Shown here: positions 45,467-53,731 of the stretch, one piece after another
Layout of the letters: each line of letters opens with the position of its first letter
Position numbering within the stretch: position 1 is the stretch's first letter
Assembly: GCA_040382235.1 (NCBI GenBank)
Contig: JBEIFV010000001.1
Coordinates: 54,161 to 118,160 of the forward strand
Direction of reading: 5' to 3'
Origin: JAEUOS01 sp040382235
Lineage (GTDB): Bacteria; Pseudomonadota; Gammaproteobacteria; Burkholderiales; JAEUOS01
DNA: 64,000 nucleotides
Notes under the pieces: model-generated
What the model was told of the DNA's origin: nothing
The model's database searches: none
The model's input: the letters and a program-made list of their open reading frames with translations, nothing else
Position numbers and translations under genes: made by a program

Positions 45467-45527
45467 CGGAACGTATATTCTATAGAGCCGTCTGAGGTAT
45501 CCATCGGCTGACGCTCGCGATCGACGT

Positions 45528-46886
45528 ATGATGCTTAGCCAAGCATATCGGCACCCGCCGGCCATCGCAGGCGCCGGGAAGCGGTGTCTCCGGCACCACC
45601 CTACCAACGACAAGCGGCCCCGCATTCCAGCCTCGCATCCCTTGCGACCACCTATCTTCGCGCCCTTTCAGGTCCGCAGCTTCCGTTTCCAATGGCCCGC
45701 CGATCTGGCCATGTCGTGGGCCTTCGAGATGGAAACCCTGGTGCTGGGCTGGTATGTACTGGTCGCGACCGGCTCGGTGAGCATGCTCGCGTTATTCGGC
45801 GCGCTGCAATTCGCAGGCGCACTGGTCTCGCCCCTGTTCGGTGTCGCCGGCGACCGCATCGGCCATCGCAGACTGCTGTGCATCACGCGCTCGTCCTACT
45901 TTGTCATGGCCGCGTTCCTGTTGGTGCTTGCGTTCACCGACGGGCTGACGCCGGTGATTGTGCTCGCTGTCACCGCGGTCGCCGGGTTGATCCGGCCGTC
46001 CGACATGATGATGCGCAACACGATCATCGCGCAGACCATGGCGCCGGCGCAACTGGTCAGCGCGCTGGGCCTTTCGCGCGTGACCACGGACTCCTCGCGC
46101 ATCGCCGGCGCATTGGCCGGCGCCGGCGTGGTCGCTGCATTCGGCGTTGCACCCGCCTACGCCGTGATCCTGTGTCTGTACGGACTCAGCTTCGGCTTGA
46201 GCTTCGGCATTGCGCGCGTTCGCCAGGCCGTTGCGAACCCGCCAGCGCGTCCACCTGCGTCCCCTTGGGGCGACCTCCGCCACCTGTTCGTCTACGTCTG
46301 GCGCAAGCCGGAACTTCTGGCCACCGCCGCAATCGCGTTTCTCGGCAACCTGCTGGCGTATCCCTTCGTGCTCGGCCTGCTGCCCTACGTGGCAAAGGAA
46401 ATCTATCACGTGGGCCAGACCGGGCTCGGTGTCCTCGCCGCCAGTTTTGCCGCAGGTTGCTTGGGCGGTTCGATTTTCATCATCTTGAACCGCAGGCCCT
46501 TGCACCTGGCCCGCACGATGCTGGTCGGCACCCTGGTCTGGTTCTTCCTGATCCTGGTATTCGTCAACTTGCGCAGCATCACCAGCGGCGCCATCGCACT
46601 GGCCTTCGCCGGCTTCGCGCAGACCATGTGCATGGTGCCGCTGGCTGCGATCATGCTGCGCAGTTCCGCCGATGACATCCGCGGCCGCGTCATGAGCATG
46701 CGCATGCTGGCCGTCGGCGGCCTGCCGCTGGGCCTGCTGCTGGCCGGCCCGCTGATCGGCCGCATCGGCTTTGCGGCAACCGGGTCGCTGTGTGCGCTTC
46801 TCGGTCTGGCGCTCACCGTGTGGATCGCGCTGCGCTGGCGGGACTGTCTTTGGCGGATAGATGCGGCGGCGAACACGCGAACGTAA
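45528..46886 (+). CDS. MFS transporter, enterobactin-exporter-like subfamily
   Basis: A 452-residue membrane protein with about twelve helices. PLFGVAGDRIGHRRLL is motif A of the major facilitator superfamily. The general shape, including the long middle region PARPPASPWGDLRHLFVYVWRKPELLATAAIAFLGN, is that of the MFS_3/EntS group of exporters. A second ATG directly follows the first (45531). It is divergent from the EamA gene. The first 45 or so residues before the first helix are unusually proline- and arginine-rich, so the true start could be later. Confidence 0.85.
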   Translation: MMLSQAYRHPPAIAGAGKRCLRHHPTNDKRPRIPASHPLRPPIFAPFQVRSFRFQWPADLAMSWAFEMETLVLGWYVLVATGSVSMLALFGALQFAGALVSPLFGVAGDRIGHRRLLCITRSSYFVMAAFLLVLAFTDGLTPVIVLAVTAVAGLIRPSDMMMRNTIIAQTMAPAQLVSALGLSRVTTDSSRIAGALAGAGVVAAFGVAPAYAVILCLYGLSFGLSFGIARVRQAVANPPARPPASPWGDLRHLFVYVWRKPELLATAAIAFLGNLLAYPFVLGLLPYVAKEIYHVGQTGLGVLAASFAAGCLGGSIFIILNRRPLHLARTMLVGTLVWFFLILVFVNLRSITSGAIALAFAGFAQTMCMVPLAAIMLRSSADDIRGRVMSMRMLAVGGLPLGLLLAGPLIGRIGFAATGSLCALLGLALTVWIALRWRDCLWRIDAAANTRT

Positions 46887-47024
46887 AGAGGAACCTTGAC
46901 GCACTATCGTATCGATGCACAAGCGCCGATTCAAGGCGCGGGCGCGAAACCCTGGCTGCGTTTGGCCGCACCGTTAAGATCTGAGCTTTACGCCTGCAAG
47001 TGAGGTCGTTTTTCGGAGGGTTGC

Positions 47025-49286
47025 ATGAACGAGTCTCGTTTTGAGGGGCATATCGGCCGCACCATCACCGAATCGACTCCATGGTGGCCGCCCGAGCCAC
47101 GCCCGCACGACGGCGCACCCAACGTGGTGGTGGTGTTCGACGATGTCGGCTTCGCGCACTTCAACAGCTACGGCTCGACCATCGCCACCCCCAACCTCGA
47201 CCGTCTGGCTGCCGGCGGCTTGCGTTTCACCAATTTCCACACCACCGCGCTGTGCTCACCCACGCGAGCCTGCATGTTGACCGGCCGCAATCATCACGCG
47301 GTGGGAATGCGCGCGATCTCGAACTTCGATACCGGCTTTCCCAACATGCGCGGCGCCATTCCGCGTTCGGCTGCGACGCTCTCCGAAGTGCTGCGCGCCG
47401 CCGGCTACGGCACCTACATGGTCGGCAAGTGGCATCTGGCGCCGATGCACGAGACCGGCCCGGCCGGGCCTTTCGGCAACTGGCCGCTGGCGCGCGGCTT
47501 CGACCGCTTCTACGGCTTTCTGCAGGGCGAGACCGACCAGGTCCGGCCGGAACTGGTGCAAGACAACCATTACATGGACCCGCCGGCCACCCCCGAAGCC
47601 GGTTATCACGTCACCGAAGACCTGATCGATCGCGCCATCGGTTTCGCCCATGATCATGTGTCGGCGGCGCCGGATCGGCCGTTTTTCACCTACCTGGCGT
47701 TCGGCGCCTGCCACTCGCCTCACCAGGCACCGCAGGCGTATCTGAACAAATATCGCGGCGCCTTCGATGAAGGCTGGGACGTGGTGCGCGTGCGCTGGTT
47801 CGCGCGCCAGAAGGAATTGGGCATCGTGCCGGCCACTACCAACCTGCCGCCGCGCAATCCGGGGGTCAAGGCCTGGGACGCGCTATCGGACGACGAGCGG
47901 CGCTTCGCCGCGCGCCTGATGGAAGCCTTCGCCGCCTTCCTCGAACACACCGACCATCACCTCGGGCGCTACATCGATGCGCTGGAACGCCTGGGCCAGC
48001 TCGACAACACGATTTTCATCGCCATGTCGGACAACGGCGCCAGCCAGGAGGGCGGCCCGGTTGGCGTGCTTGACGAGATGCGCTATTTCAACGGCCTGGC
48101 TGAGGACGTGGATGCGGCGGTGGCGCGCCTGGATACCATCGGCGGGCCGGACAGCCATACCAACTACCCGTGGGGCTGGGCCATGGCCGGCAACACGCCG
48201 CTCAAGCGCTACAAGCAGAACACCCATGCCGGCGGCGTGCGCGACCCGTTCATCGTGCACTGGCCGGCGCGCATCAGGGATCGTGGCGCCATCCGCCCGC
48301 AGTTTCATCATGTGACCGACATCGCGCCAACCGTGCTCGACCTGTTGGGCCTGGCGTTTCCCGACACATTCAACGGCGTGGCGCAGATGCCGGTGCACGG
48401 CAGTTCGATGTCCTATGCGCTCGCCGACGGTGCGGCCGCTGCGCCCAGCCGCAAGGGCGCACAGTATTTAGAGATGTTCGGTCATCGCGCCATCTGGCAC
48501 GACGGCTGGAAGGCAGTGTGCTTCCATGAGTCCGGCAGCGACTACGATAGCGAAGCCTGGGAGCTGTATCACGCCGATGTTGACGCGTCCGAGGCGCACG
48601 ACCTGGCCGCCGCCAATCCCGCGAAGCTCAGGCAACTGATCGAACTGTGGTGGCTGGAGGCCGGCAAGAACGGCGTGCTGCCGCTTGACGACCGTCGCGG
48701 CGGCGCCTTGTTCAAGAGCGCGCAGGCGCGCGGCAACACGTTTCGCCGGCTGGAATGGAATTTCTTTCCACCGGTATCGCGTTACTCGGCCGATACCGCA
48801 CCGCCCACCGGCAACCGCCCGTTCACGATTACCGCCGACTTCACCCTGGGCCAGGCAAGCGCCGGCGCCATCGTCGCGCGCGGCAGCGCCAACGGCGGCT
48901 ATGTGCTGTTCGTCAAGGACCGGCACCTGGTGTTCGACTACAACTATTTCCACCATCACACGCAGGTGCGCTCGGCCCGCCCCCTGCCCGCCGGCGCCTG
49001 CGTGGCAGGGGTGCGCGTTACGCGCGACGGGAAGCGCGGTACGGCCACGCTCTTCATCGACGGAGTTGATTGCGGTCAGGTCGAGATTCCCGCCATGGCG
49101 ACCATGGTGTCTTCCACCGGCATGGATGTCGGGCGCTCGATCGCGCCGGTGTGCCACGACTATGCGCCGCCTTGTGCCTTCGAAGGCGAGCTGCGTTGCG
49201 TGCGCTTCGACATCGCCTCGGCGAAACCCGCCGCGGCGCGCCGTGAGGCACTGGTCGAGGAGCGTGTGACGCAGGGGCGGCAGTAA
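47025..49286 (+). CDS. type I arylsulfatase with C-terminal beta-sandwich-like domain
   Basis: A 753-residue formylglycine-dependent sulfatase. Metal residues are in VVVVFDDVGFAHFNSYG, and the active site CSPTRACMLTGRN contains Cys77, the residue converted to formylglycine. YMVGKWHL and FIAMSDNGAS complete the family motifs. Residues about 560-740 form an additional beta-rich region (FTITADFTLGQASAGAIVARGSANGGYVLF) resembling a lectin-like fold. There is no signal peptide, so it probably works in the cytoplasm. GGAGG precedes the ATG. A formylglycine-generating enzyme must be encoded elsewhere. Confidence 0.92.
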   Translation: MNESRFEGHIGRTITESTPWWPPEPRPHDGAPNVVVVFDDVGFAHFNSYGSTIATPNLDRLAAGGLRFTNFHTTALCSPTRACMLTGRNHHAVGMRAISNFDTGFPNMRGAIPRSAATLSEVLRAAGYGTYMVGKWHLAPMHETGPAGPFGNWPLARGFDRFYGFLQGETDQVRPELVQDNHYMDPPATPEAGYHVTEDLIDRAIGFAHDHVSAAPDRPFFTYLAFGACHSPHQAPQAYLNKYRGAFDEGWDVVRVRWFARQKELGIVPATTNLPPRNPGVKAWDALSDDERRFAARLMEAFAAFLEHTDHHLGRYIDALERLGQLDNTIFIAMSDNGASQEGGPVGVLDEMRYFNGLAEDVDAAVARLDTIGGPDSHTNYPWGWAMAGNTPLKRYKQNTHAGGVRDPFIVHWPARIRDRGAIRPQFHHVTDIAPTVLDLLGLAFPDTFNGVAQMPVHGSSMSYALADGAAAAPSRKGAQYLEMFGHRAIWHDGWKAVCFHESGSDYDSEAWELYHADVDASEAHDLAAANPAKLRQLIELWWLEAGKNGVLPLDDRRGGALFKSAQARGNTFRRLEWNFFPPVSRYSADTAPPTGNRPFTITADFTLGQASAGAIVARGSANGGYVLFVKDRHLVFDYNYFHHHTQVRSARPLPAGACVAGVRVTRDGKRGTATLFIDGVDCGQVEIPAMATMVSSTGMDVGRSIAPVCHDYAPPCAFEGELRCVRFDIASAKPAAARREALVEERVTQGRQ

Positions 49287-49456
49287 GGGCCGGGGAAATC
49301 GCACCTGCCGCGGCGCGCTTGATGCGTGAGCGTGATGCGCAGGGCCAATCCGCGGCTCGCGTTGTCTGTGGAAGTGTTGGATCGCGAACCATTTCACGCG
49401 CCGTGTCTTTGCGCAGTCACACCTTGGCCGCGCGTGCATGCAAGCGCGCAATCCGT

Positions 49457-49785
49457 TCAAACCTGTTCCGGCTGTTGCATCCACGAAGGTATGTCGCGCT
49501 GACCATGCAGGACACGCCACACGTCAACGTGCTCTCCTGCTCGACGTAGAACACAAGGTACGGGTAGCGCGTGAGCGGCCAGAAACGCAGACCAGGTAGA
49601 TTCAGCTCGTGTGCATAGCGCGGTGAACCGGTCGCCGCGCGCCTGCCGATGTGCACATAGGCCTGCTCCAGAGCTTCAATAAAGCCCCGAGCTGCCGATG
49701 CCGCTTCCTGATCGAGATAGTGCTGGATCGCCGCATCGACGTCCCGGTTGGCCAACTCACGCGGGACGATCGGCTTGGACTTCAT
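49457..49785 (-). pseudogene. parE: ParE toxin with a one-base frameshift near its C-terminus
   Basis: The first 86 or so residues are a regular ParE/RelE-superfamily toxin (PIVPRELANRDVDAAIQHYL, then HELNLPGLRFWPLTRYPYLVFYVEQESTL). At about 49525 the frame slips: as written it continues with a meaningless tail to 49417, but the +1 frame reads DVWRVLHGQRDIPSWMQQPEQV and stops at 49457-49459, which is exactly the conserved ParE end. One missing G in TTGGAC explains it. The altered C-terminus should impair toxicity, because that strand is needed for gyrase inhibition in ParE. It could also be a sequencing error. The start overlaps the antitoxin stop by four bases. Confidence 0.8.
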
Positions 49786-50033
49786 CGCCGGGGGCTGGAT
49801 TTCGCGCCGGAACGGACGCGCTCGCGCACTGTGTCGAAATACGCTTGATCCACCTGCGCAGCCGCTTTGGAGCCCGCACCTTCGAGCAACAGATTGCGCA
49901 ATTGCAAGCGGTCATGATCCTTGCGGATCAACTCACGCACGTATTCGCTGCTGGTGCCGTAACCGCGCTGGCTGACCTGCTCATCGACGAAGGACTTGAG
50001 GGTGTCAGGTAGGGAAATGTTCATTGTGCTCAT
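49782..50033 (-). CDS. parD: ParD antitoxin
   Basis: An 83-residue antitoxin. The N-terminal ribbon-helix-helix reads MNISLPDTLKSFVDEQVSQRGYGTSSEYVRELIRKDHDR, with the TSSEYVRELIR helix typical of ParD. The C-terminal part is the toxin-wrapping helix. It is the first gene of the pair and overlaps the toxin gene by four bases. It remains intact although its toxin partner is frameshifted. Confidence 0.92.
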   Translation of the reverse strand: MSTMNISLPDTLKSFVDEQVSQRGYGTSSEYVRELIRKDHDRLQLRNLLLEGAGSKAAAQVDQAYFDTVRERVRSGAKSSPRR

Positions 50034-50048
50034 GTTGCGAGCTTAGGC

Positions 50049-50065
50049 AATTTGGAAAAATTTGG
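50049..50065. promoter_or_regulatory. possible ParD operator: two AATTTGG direct repeats
   Basis: AATTTGG occurs at 50049-50055 and again at 50059-50065, ten bases apart, one helical turn, 16 bases upstream of the parD start. Ribbon-helix-helix antitoxins bind short repeated sites in such positions. The repeats are A+T-rich against a GC-rich background. The assignment is by position only. Confidence 0.35.
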
Positions 50066-50326
50066 CAGGACTGAGTCGCCGTTTTGTTGTGCCCGGAGCA
50101 AATGCAGTCGGCAAAAGGGCTCGATGACACCGGCGCAAATTGGCGCGACACTCCTGGGAAGCCCGCGCAACGCCGCTACAGCGATCCTGCCTTGCCCACA
50201 TCCGCCGACGTCCGACTCTGCGGCTAGAATCCGCGCCGGCGATAAGTCTGCGCCGCCGCGGCGCCGACCTCGAAAAGCACCGAGTAAATCCGCAACGCCA
50301 ACACCAACCCGAGAGATAGAAACACG

Positions 50327-50746
50327 ATGAATAAGACCTTCGCCCAACGCATCGCCCTGATGAATGCCATGTACCGCCTGCCCGCCCACGAACGGCCCAC
50401 GCTGCCGGACAACACCGCCGAGCGCCTGTTGAAGTTCAAGGCGACGCTGATGGACGAGGTGCACGAGATCGACGACATCGCCGCGCAGGTGGCCGGTGGC
50501 GCCGACGCCGCCGAAGTGCTGACCGCGATCGCCGACCTGTTGGGCGACGTGATCGTGTACTGCCGCTCCGAGGCGCTCAAGTACGGCCTGCCGCTTGAAG
50601 AGGTGCTCGATGTGATTATGGACAGCAACGAAAGCAAGCTTAACGCCGACGGCAACCCGATCTACGACGCCAACGGCAAGTTCCTCAAGGGGCCGAACTA
50701 CTGGAAGCCGGAACCGCGCATCAAGGCCTTGCTGCAGTCGAAGTAG
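50327..50746 (+). CDS. MazG/HisE-like nucleotide pyrophosphohydrolase
   Basis: A 139-residue all-alpha NTP pyrophosphohydrolase. The metal-binding pattern is LMDEVHEIDDI ... IADLLGDVIVYCRSEAL, with the paired acidic residues (ExxE and DxxxD-like) of the MazG fold. The C-terminal part (DGNPIYDANGKFLKGPNYWKPEPRI) is a tail found in a group of betaproteobacterial homologs. It likely hydrolyses non-canonical nucleotides or phosphoribosyl-ATP-like compounds. A decayed copy of its 3' end occurs at 52593-52675. Confidence 0.85.
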   Translation: MNKTFAQRIALMNAMYRLPAHERPTLPDNTAERLLKFKATLMDEVHEIDDIAAQVAGGADAAEVLTAIADLLGDVIVYCRSEALKYGLPLEEVLDVIMDSNESKLNADGNPIYDANGKFLKGPNYWKPEPRIKALLQSK

Positions 50747-51015
50747 CAGGGGCTGGGGCGGCGTGCCCTTGCCCCCCGCGCTTCCTGTAGCCAATCAAAC
50801 CTTCGTAGCGCGGAGCGCGAACCCATAATCGGCGCATGCGTTGCGCGGACGTCCGCGCCGGGTGCCAGGCGCTTCACGGCGGGCAAGGCTTGCGAAGGGC
50901 CATCGCACTTCATTCCAACTGATACATCGGCAGGCGTGCCACGGGCCGACGCTGTCGACCCAACGCGGCGCCCCCACCGGCGCCACCGCTCACGACGGCG
51001 CGGCCGTTCGACCCG

Positions 51016-51408
51016 CTATTCGATCTCGAATCGATGCGCCGAGAGGCGCACGCGCACGCTGAACGAGCCCTCGTTCAGCTGCCAACCGCTCACTGTGTTG
51101 ACGCGCAGTCCCGCACGATGAAAAGGCTCTGCCTCGGCAATGGCGCGCGCGGCGTCGATCGAGGCGGCGCGTACGATCGCCATGCCGCTGCCGTCCCATT
51201 GCCCGTCCTCGTGGCGGAACGGCCCTGCACCAAACAGCACATCGCGGGTCTCGAGATCGTCGATGAAATCCAGGTGCTCCATTAGCAGTGGCGCGAGCTC
51301 GGCGCCTGGATCAGCCATCGGCCGCGCGCGCATGGTGATGATGTAGAACTGCTTGCGCAACAGGCGCGCGCGGCGCGCCTCCAGGCGATCCTTGGTGACT
51401 TGGTCCAT
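51016..51408 (-). CDS. YciI-like protein
   Basis: A 130-residue protein of the YCII fold (KQFYIITMRARPMADPGAELAPLLMEHLDFIDDLETRDVLFGAGPF, later MAIVRAASIDAARAIAEAEPFHRAGL). The histidine-aspartate pair expected at the YciI active site is seen as EHLDFID and AEAEPFHRAG. YCII proteins are muconolactone-isomerase-like; many act on small ring compounds. It follows the Bug gene on the same strand with only 17 bases between, suggesting joint function in a degradation route. Confidence 0.82.
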   Translation of the reverse strand: MDQVTKDRLEARRARLLRKQFYIITMRARPMADPGAELAPLLMEHLDFIDDLETRDVLFGAGPFRHEDGQWDGSGMAIVRAASIDAARAIAEAEPFHRAGLRVNTVSGWQLNEGSFSVRVRLSAHRFEIE

Positions 51409-51425
51409 GTTTGTCTGCCCTGTCG

Positions 51426-52412
51426 CTATTGGCGTTCGATACCGCGGCTTGCCACCACTTTCGCCCAGCGCGCCATCTCGCGCTCGACCAGCGCCCGCAT
51501 TTCCTCCGGCGAGGAGGGTGAGGTTTCGCCACCGAGGTTCTCGAGCTGCTGGCGCACCTCGGGAAGCCGCAGCACGGCATGCATTTCGCGATTGAGGCGT
51601 GCCACGATCGCCGGCGGCGTCCCGCCGGTGGTTGCAACGCCGGCCCAGGACGAGAAGTCCACCTGCGGCACCAAGCGCGCGATCGGCGGCACTTCCGGCA
51701 GGAAGCGCGAACTCTCGCGGGTGGTGACGGCGAGCGCACGCGTCTTGCCCGCGCGGATCTGCGGCAGTGCGCTGGTCAGGGTGTCAAGTGTCATGTCGAT
51801 GCGACCGGCGAGCAGCTCGGTCAGCGAGGCGCTGCCGCCGCGGAACGGCACGTGGAGGAATTCAAGGCCCGCCTCCACACCGATCCATTCGCCGATCAGG
51901 TGCTGACCGCTGCCGATCCCGGCGGTGCCGAACGACACCTTGCGCGGCCCCGACCTGGCAGCCGCCAGCAGGTCCTCGATATTGCGAAACGGCGAGCCCG
52001 CGACCACCACGATCGCGATGGGATACGACACCACCGTCGAGACCATCGCAAGGTCGCGCACCGGGTCGAACGGCAGCGAGCGCATCATCACCCCGGTGAC
52101 CGGGTGGGCGCCGGTCAAGAGAATCAGGGTGTGCCCGTCCGGCGGCGCCTTGGCGACGGCGTCGGCGGCGATGGTGCCGCTGGCTCCGGACCGCAACTCC
52201 GCCACGACCGGCTGGCCCAGGCGCTCAGCCAGCTTCAGGGCGATCATGCGCGACATCAGGTCGGTGCTGCCGCCGGGGCCGAAGCCGATCATGAAGCGTA
52301 GTGTCTTGGTCGGAAACAATGCCTCCGGGGACTGCGCCAGCACAGGCACGGTGGCGGTCAGCATGCAGGTGGCGAGCAGGCCCACGAAAACAGCATAGAG
52401 CGTCTTGTGCAT
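51426..52412 (-). CDS. Bug/TctC-type tripartite tricarboxylate transporter binding protein
   Basis: A 328-residue periplasmic binding protein. The signal peptide is residues 1-27 (ending VLAQ). The mature start FPTKTLRFMIGFGPGGSTDLMSRM is the Bug pattern, followed by VVAELRSGASGTIAADAVAKAPPDGHTLI. It is the promoter-proximal gene of a two-gene unit with the YciI-like protein. The charge and pocket residues do not identify the carboxylate bound. Confidence 0.92.
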   Translation of the reverse strand: MHKTLYAVFVGLLATCMLTATVPVLAQSPEALFPTKTLRFMIGFGPGGSTDLMSRMIALKLAERLGQPVVAELRSGASGTIAADAVAKAPPDGHTLILLTGAHPVTGVMMRSLPFDPVRDLAMVSTVVSYPIAIVVVAGSPFRNIEDLLAAARSGPRKVSFGTAGIGSGQHLIGEWIGVEAGLEFLHVPFRGGSASLTELLAGRIDMTLDTLTSALPQIRAGKTRALAVTTRESSRFLPEVPPIARLVPQVDFSSWAGVATTGGTPPAIVARLNREMHAVLRLPEVRQQLENLGGETSPSSPEEMRALVEREMARWAKVVASRGIERQ

Positions 52413-52559
52413 TGTGTGTCCTCGAAGGTAGGGAAATTTCGGGCAGGCGTCGCAGCAGGAATACCCAATCCAGCAGGCCTATCGGAAGCATGACTGCCGT
52501 CCGCCGCAGTCTATCGCCGATTTCGGGCAGCCAGGCGCCTCGATTCGCGAAAAGCCGCT

Positions 52560-52675
52560 CTGCATTGCGCCCAGGGGCAGCTCACGTTCTGGCGCCAACG
52601 GCAGGTTCCTCAGGGGGCTGAACTACTGGAAGCCGGAACCGCGCACCACGGCGTTTCTGCAGTCAAGGTCGCAGG
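52560..52675 (+). pseudogene. decayed copy of the mazG-like gene 3' end
   Basis: Bases 52593-52675 match 50668-50750 at 73 of 83 positions without gaps. In frame, the fragment reads GANGRFLRGLNYWKPEPRTTAFLQSR, against DANGKFLKGPNYWKPEPRIKALLQSK of the intact gene. The stop codon is lost (TAG to TCG). Weaker similarity may run upstream to about 52560. It lies alone in the 356-base gap between the Bug gene and the next gene, where I otherwise see nothing. It is a gene fossil from an old duplication or deletion. Confidence 0.8.
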
Positions 52676-52768
52676 ACTGCCTGCCGGTTCAGGTAGCGGC
52701 CATCACCACATGAAGCCTTGCGGCAAATGATGCTTGCATCGCGCGGATCGCGAATGCACAATCGACGC

Positions 52769-53059
52769 ATGAGCTACGAAGACGCCCGCGCCGCGCGCGC
52801 CGAACTCGCCCTGCATGACGAACGCAGACTCGCCCTGCACGCGCGCATTCTGCCGATCATGGACGCGCCGCTGCGCGCACGCGCGCACGCGGTGGTCGAC
52901 CTGTGGGAACGCGAACGTTTGTGCAGCCAGGTCTATATCGATACCTGGCGCGAGTTGCTCGCCATGCCCGCGGACGAGGCCGTGAAACGACTGAGTGATC
53001 CACAGGCACGCGTCCTGCGCGTCAATTCACCACTCATGTGCATGGAGTTGCCGGCGTGA
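52769..53059 (+). CDS. small helical protein, partner of the downstream nucleotidyltransferase
   Basis: A 96-residue, charged, mostly helical protein (SYEDARAARAELALHDERRLALHARILPIMDAPLRARAHAVVDLWERERLCSQVYIDTWRELLAMPADEAVKRL). No family is recognised. The stop overlaps the start of the nucleotidyltransferase gene (GTGA), the standard arrangement of an antitoxin with its toxin. ATG 52769 is the first start that gives protein-like sequence; the frame is open from 52718. Confidence 0.7.
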   Translation: MSYEDARAARAELALHDERRLALHARILPIMDAPLRARAHAVVDLWERERLCSQVYIDTWRELLAMPADEAVKRLSDPQARVLRVNSPLMCMELPA

Positions 53060-53577
53060 AACTCGAACAGATCGAGGACGTTCTGCTGGCGACGGCACAT
53101 CTCACGAACCATCGCAATTTTGTCGTGGTCGGCAGCCTTTCGATACTCGGCGCGGTGCTTGAACCGCCGGAACGCATGGTCGCATCGATCGACCTTGATT
53201 TTTTCCTGAAATTCGACCCGGAGCGCGTATCGGACATCAACACGCAACTCGGCGAGTCAAGCGCATTCGCGCGCGACAAGGGCTATTTCGCCGATGCGTT
53301 GTCGCCGCGTGTTCTGTCTCTTCCCGAGGGCTGGGAAACGCGGTTGATCCAGTTGCCCCTCAAGGGCGGCCTGATCGCCTGGTTCCTCGACCCCAACGAT
53401 TGCGCGGCTTCCAAGCTGATTCGCGCCAACGCCAACGATGTCGACTGGGTGCGCGCCGGCCTTGCCGCACGCATCCTTGCCGAACCGGTGATGCGTTCGC
53501 GGCTTGGTCATATGCAAAACGTGATGGACGGCGATGTCGCCAGGGCGATGACCGCGCTCGCCGCAAGCTTGTCGTAG
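53056..53577 (+). CDS. DUF6036/AbiEii-like nucleotidyltransferase (putative toxin)
   Basis: A 173-residue protein beginning at GTG 53056. FVVVGSLSILGAVLEPPERMVASIDLDFFLKF is the nucleotidyltransferase motif region (GS...S plus a DxD-like SIDLDFF). LDPNDCAASKLIRANANDVDWV carries the lysine block shared with AbiEii-type toxins. It is smaller than the AbiEii-like protein at 17653, and its partner is unrelated to that protein's partner, so the two modules are independent. It may cap tRNA or modify RNA; activity is not proven. Confidence 0.75.
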   Translation: MKLEQIEDVLLATAHLTNHRNFVVVGSLSILGAVLEPPERMVASIDLDFFLKFDPERVSDINTQLGESSAFARDKGYFADALSPRVLSLPEGWETRLIQLPLKGGLIAWFLDPNDCAASKLIRANANDVDWVRAGLAARILAEPVMRSRLGHMQNVMDGDVARAMTALAASLS

Positions 53578-53731
53578 TTCGAGCGTTGGACTCGAGAAAG
53601 CCACCCCTTCCCTCAGGCACATGGCAACGCTTCCTGCCGCTGCCGGAACCTCTGCCCGAAGTCGCGCTGTCAGCTTGAACCCACACCCCGCGTACCGGGC
53701 GCCGACGCGCCGGGTACGCGGCGCTGTGCGA

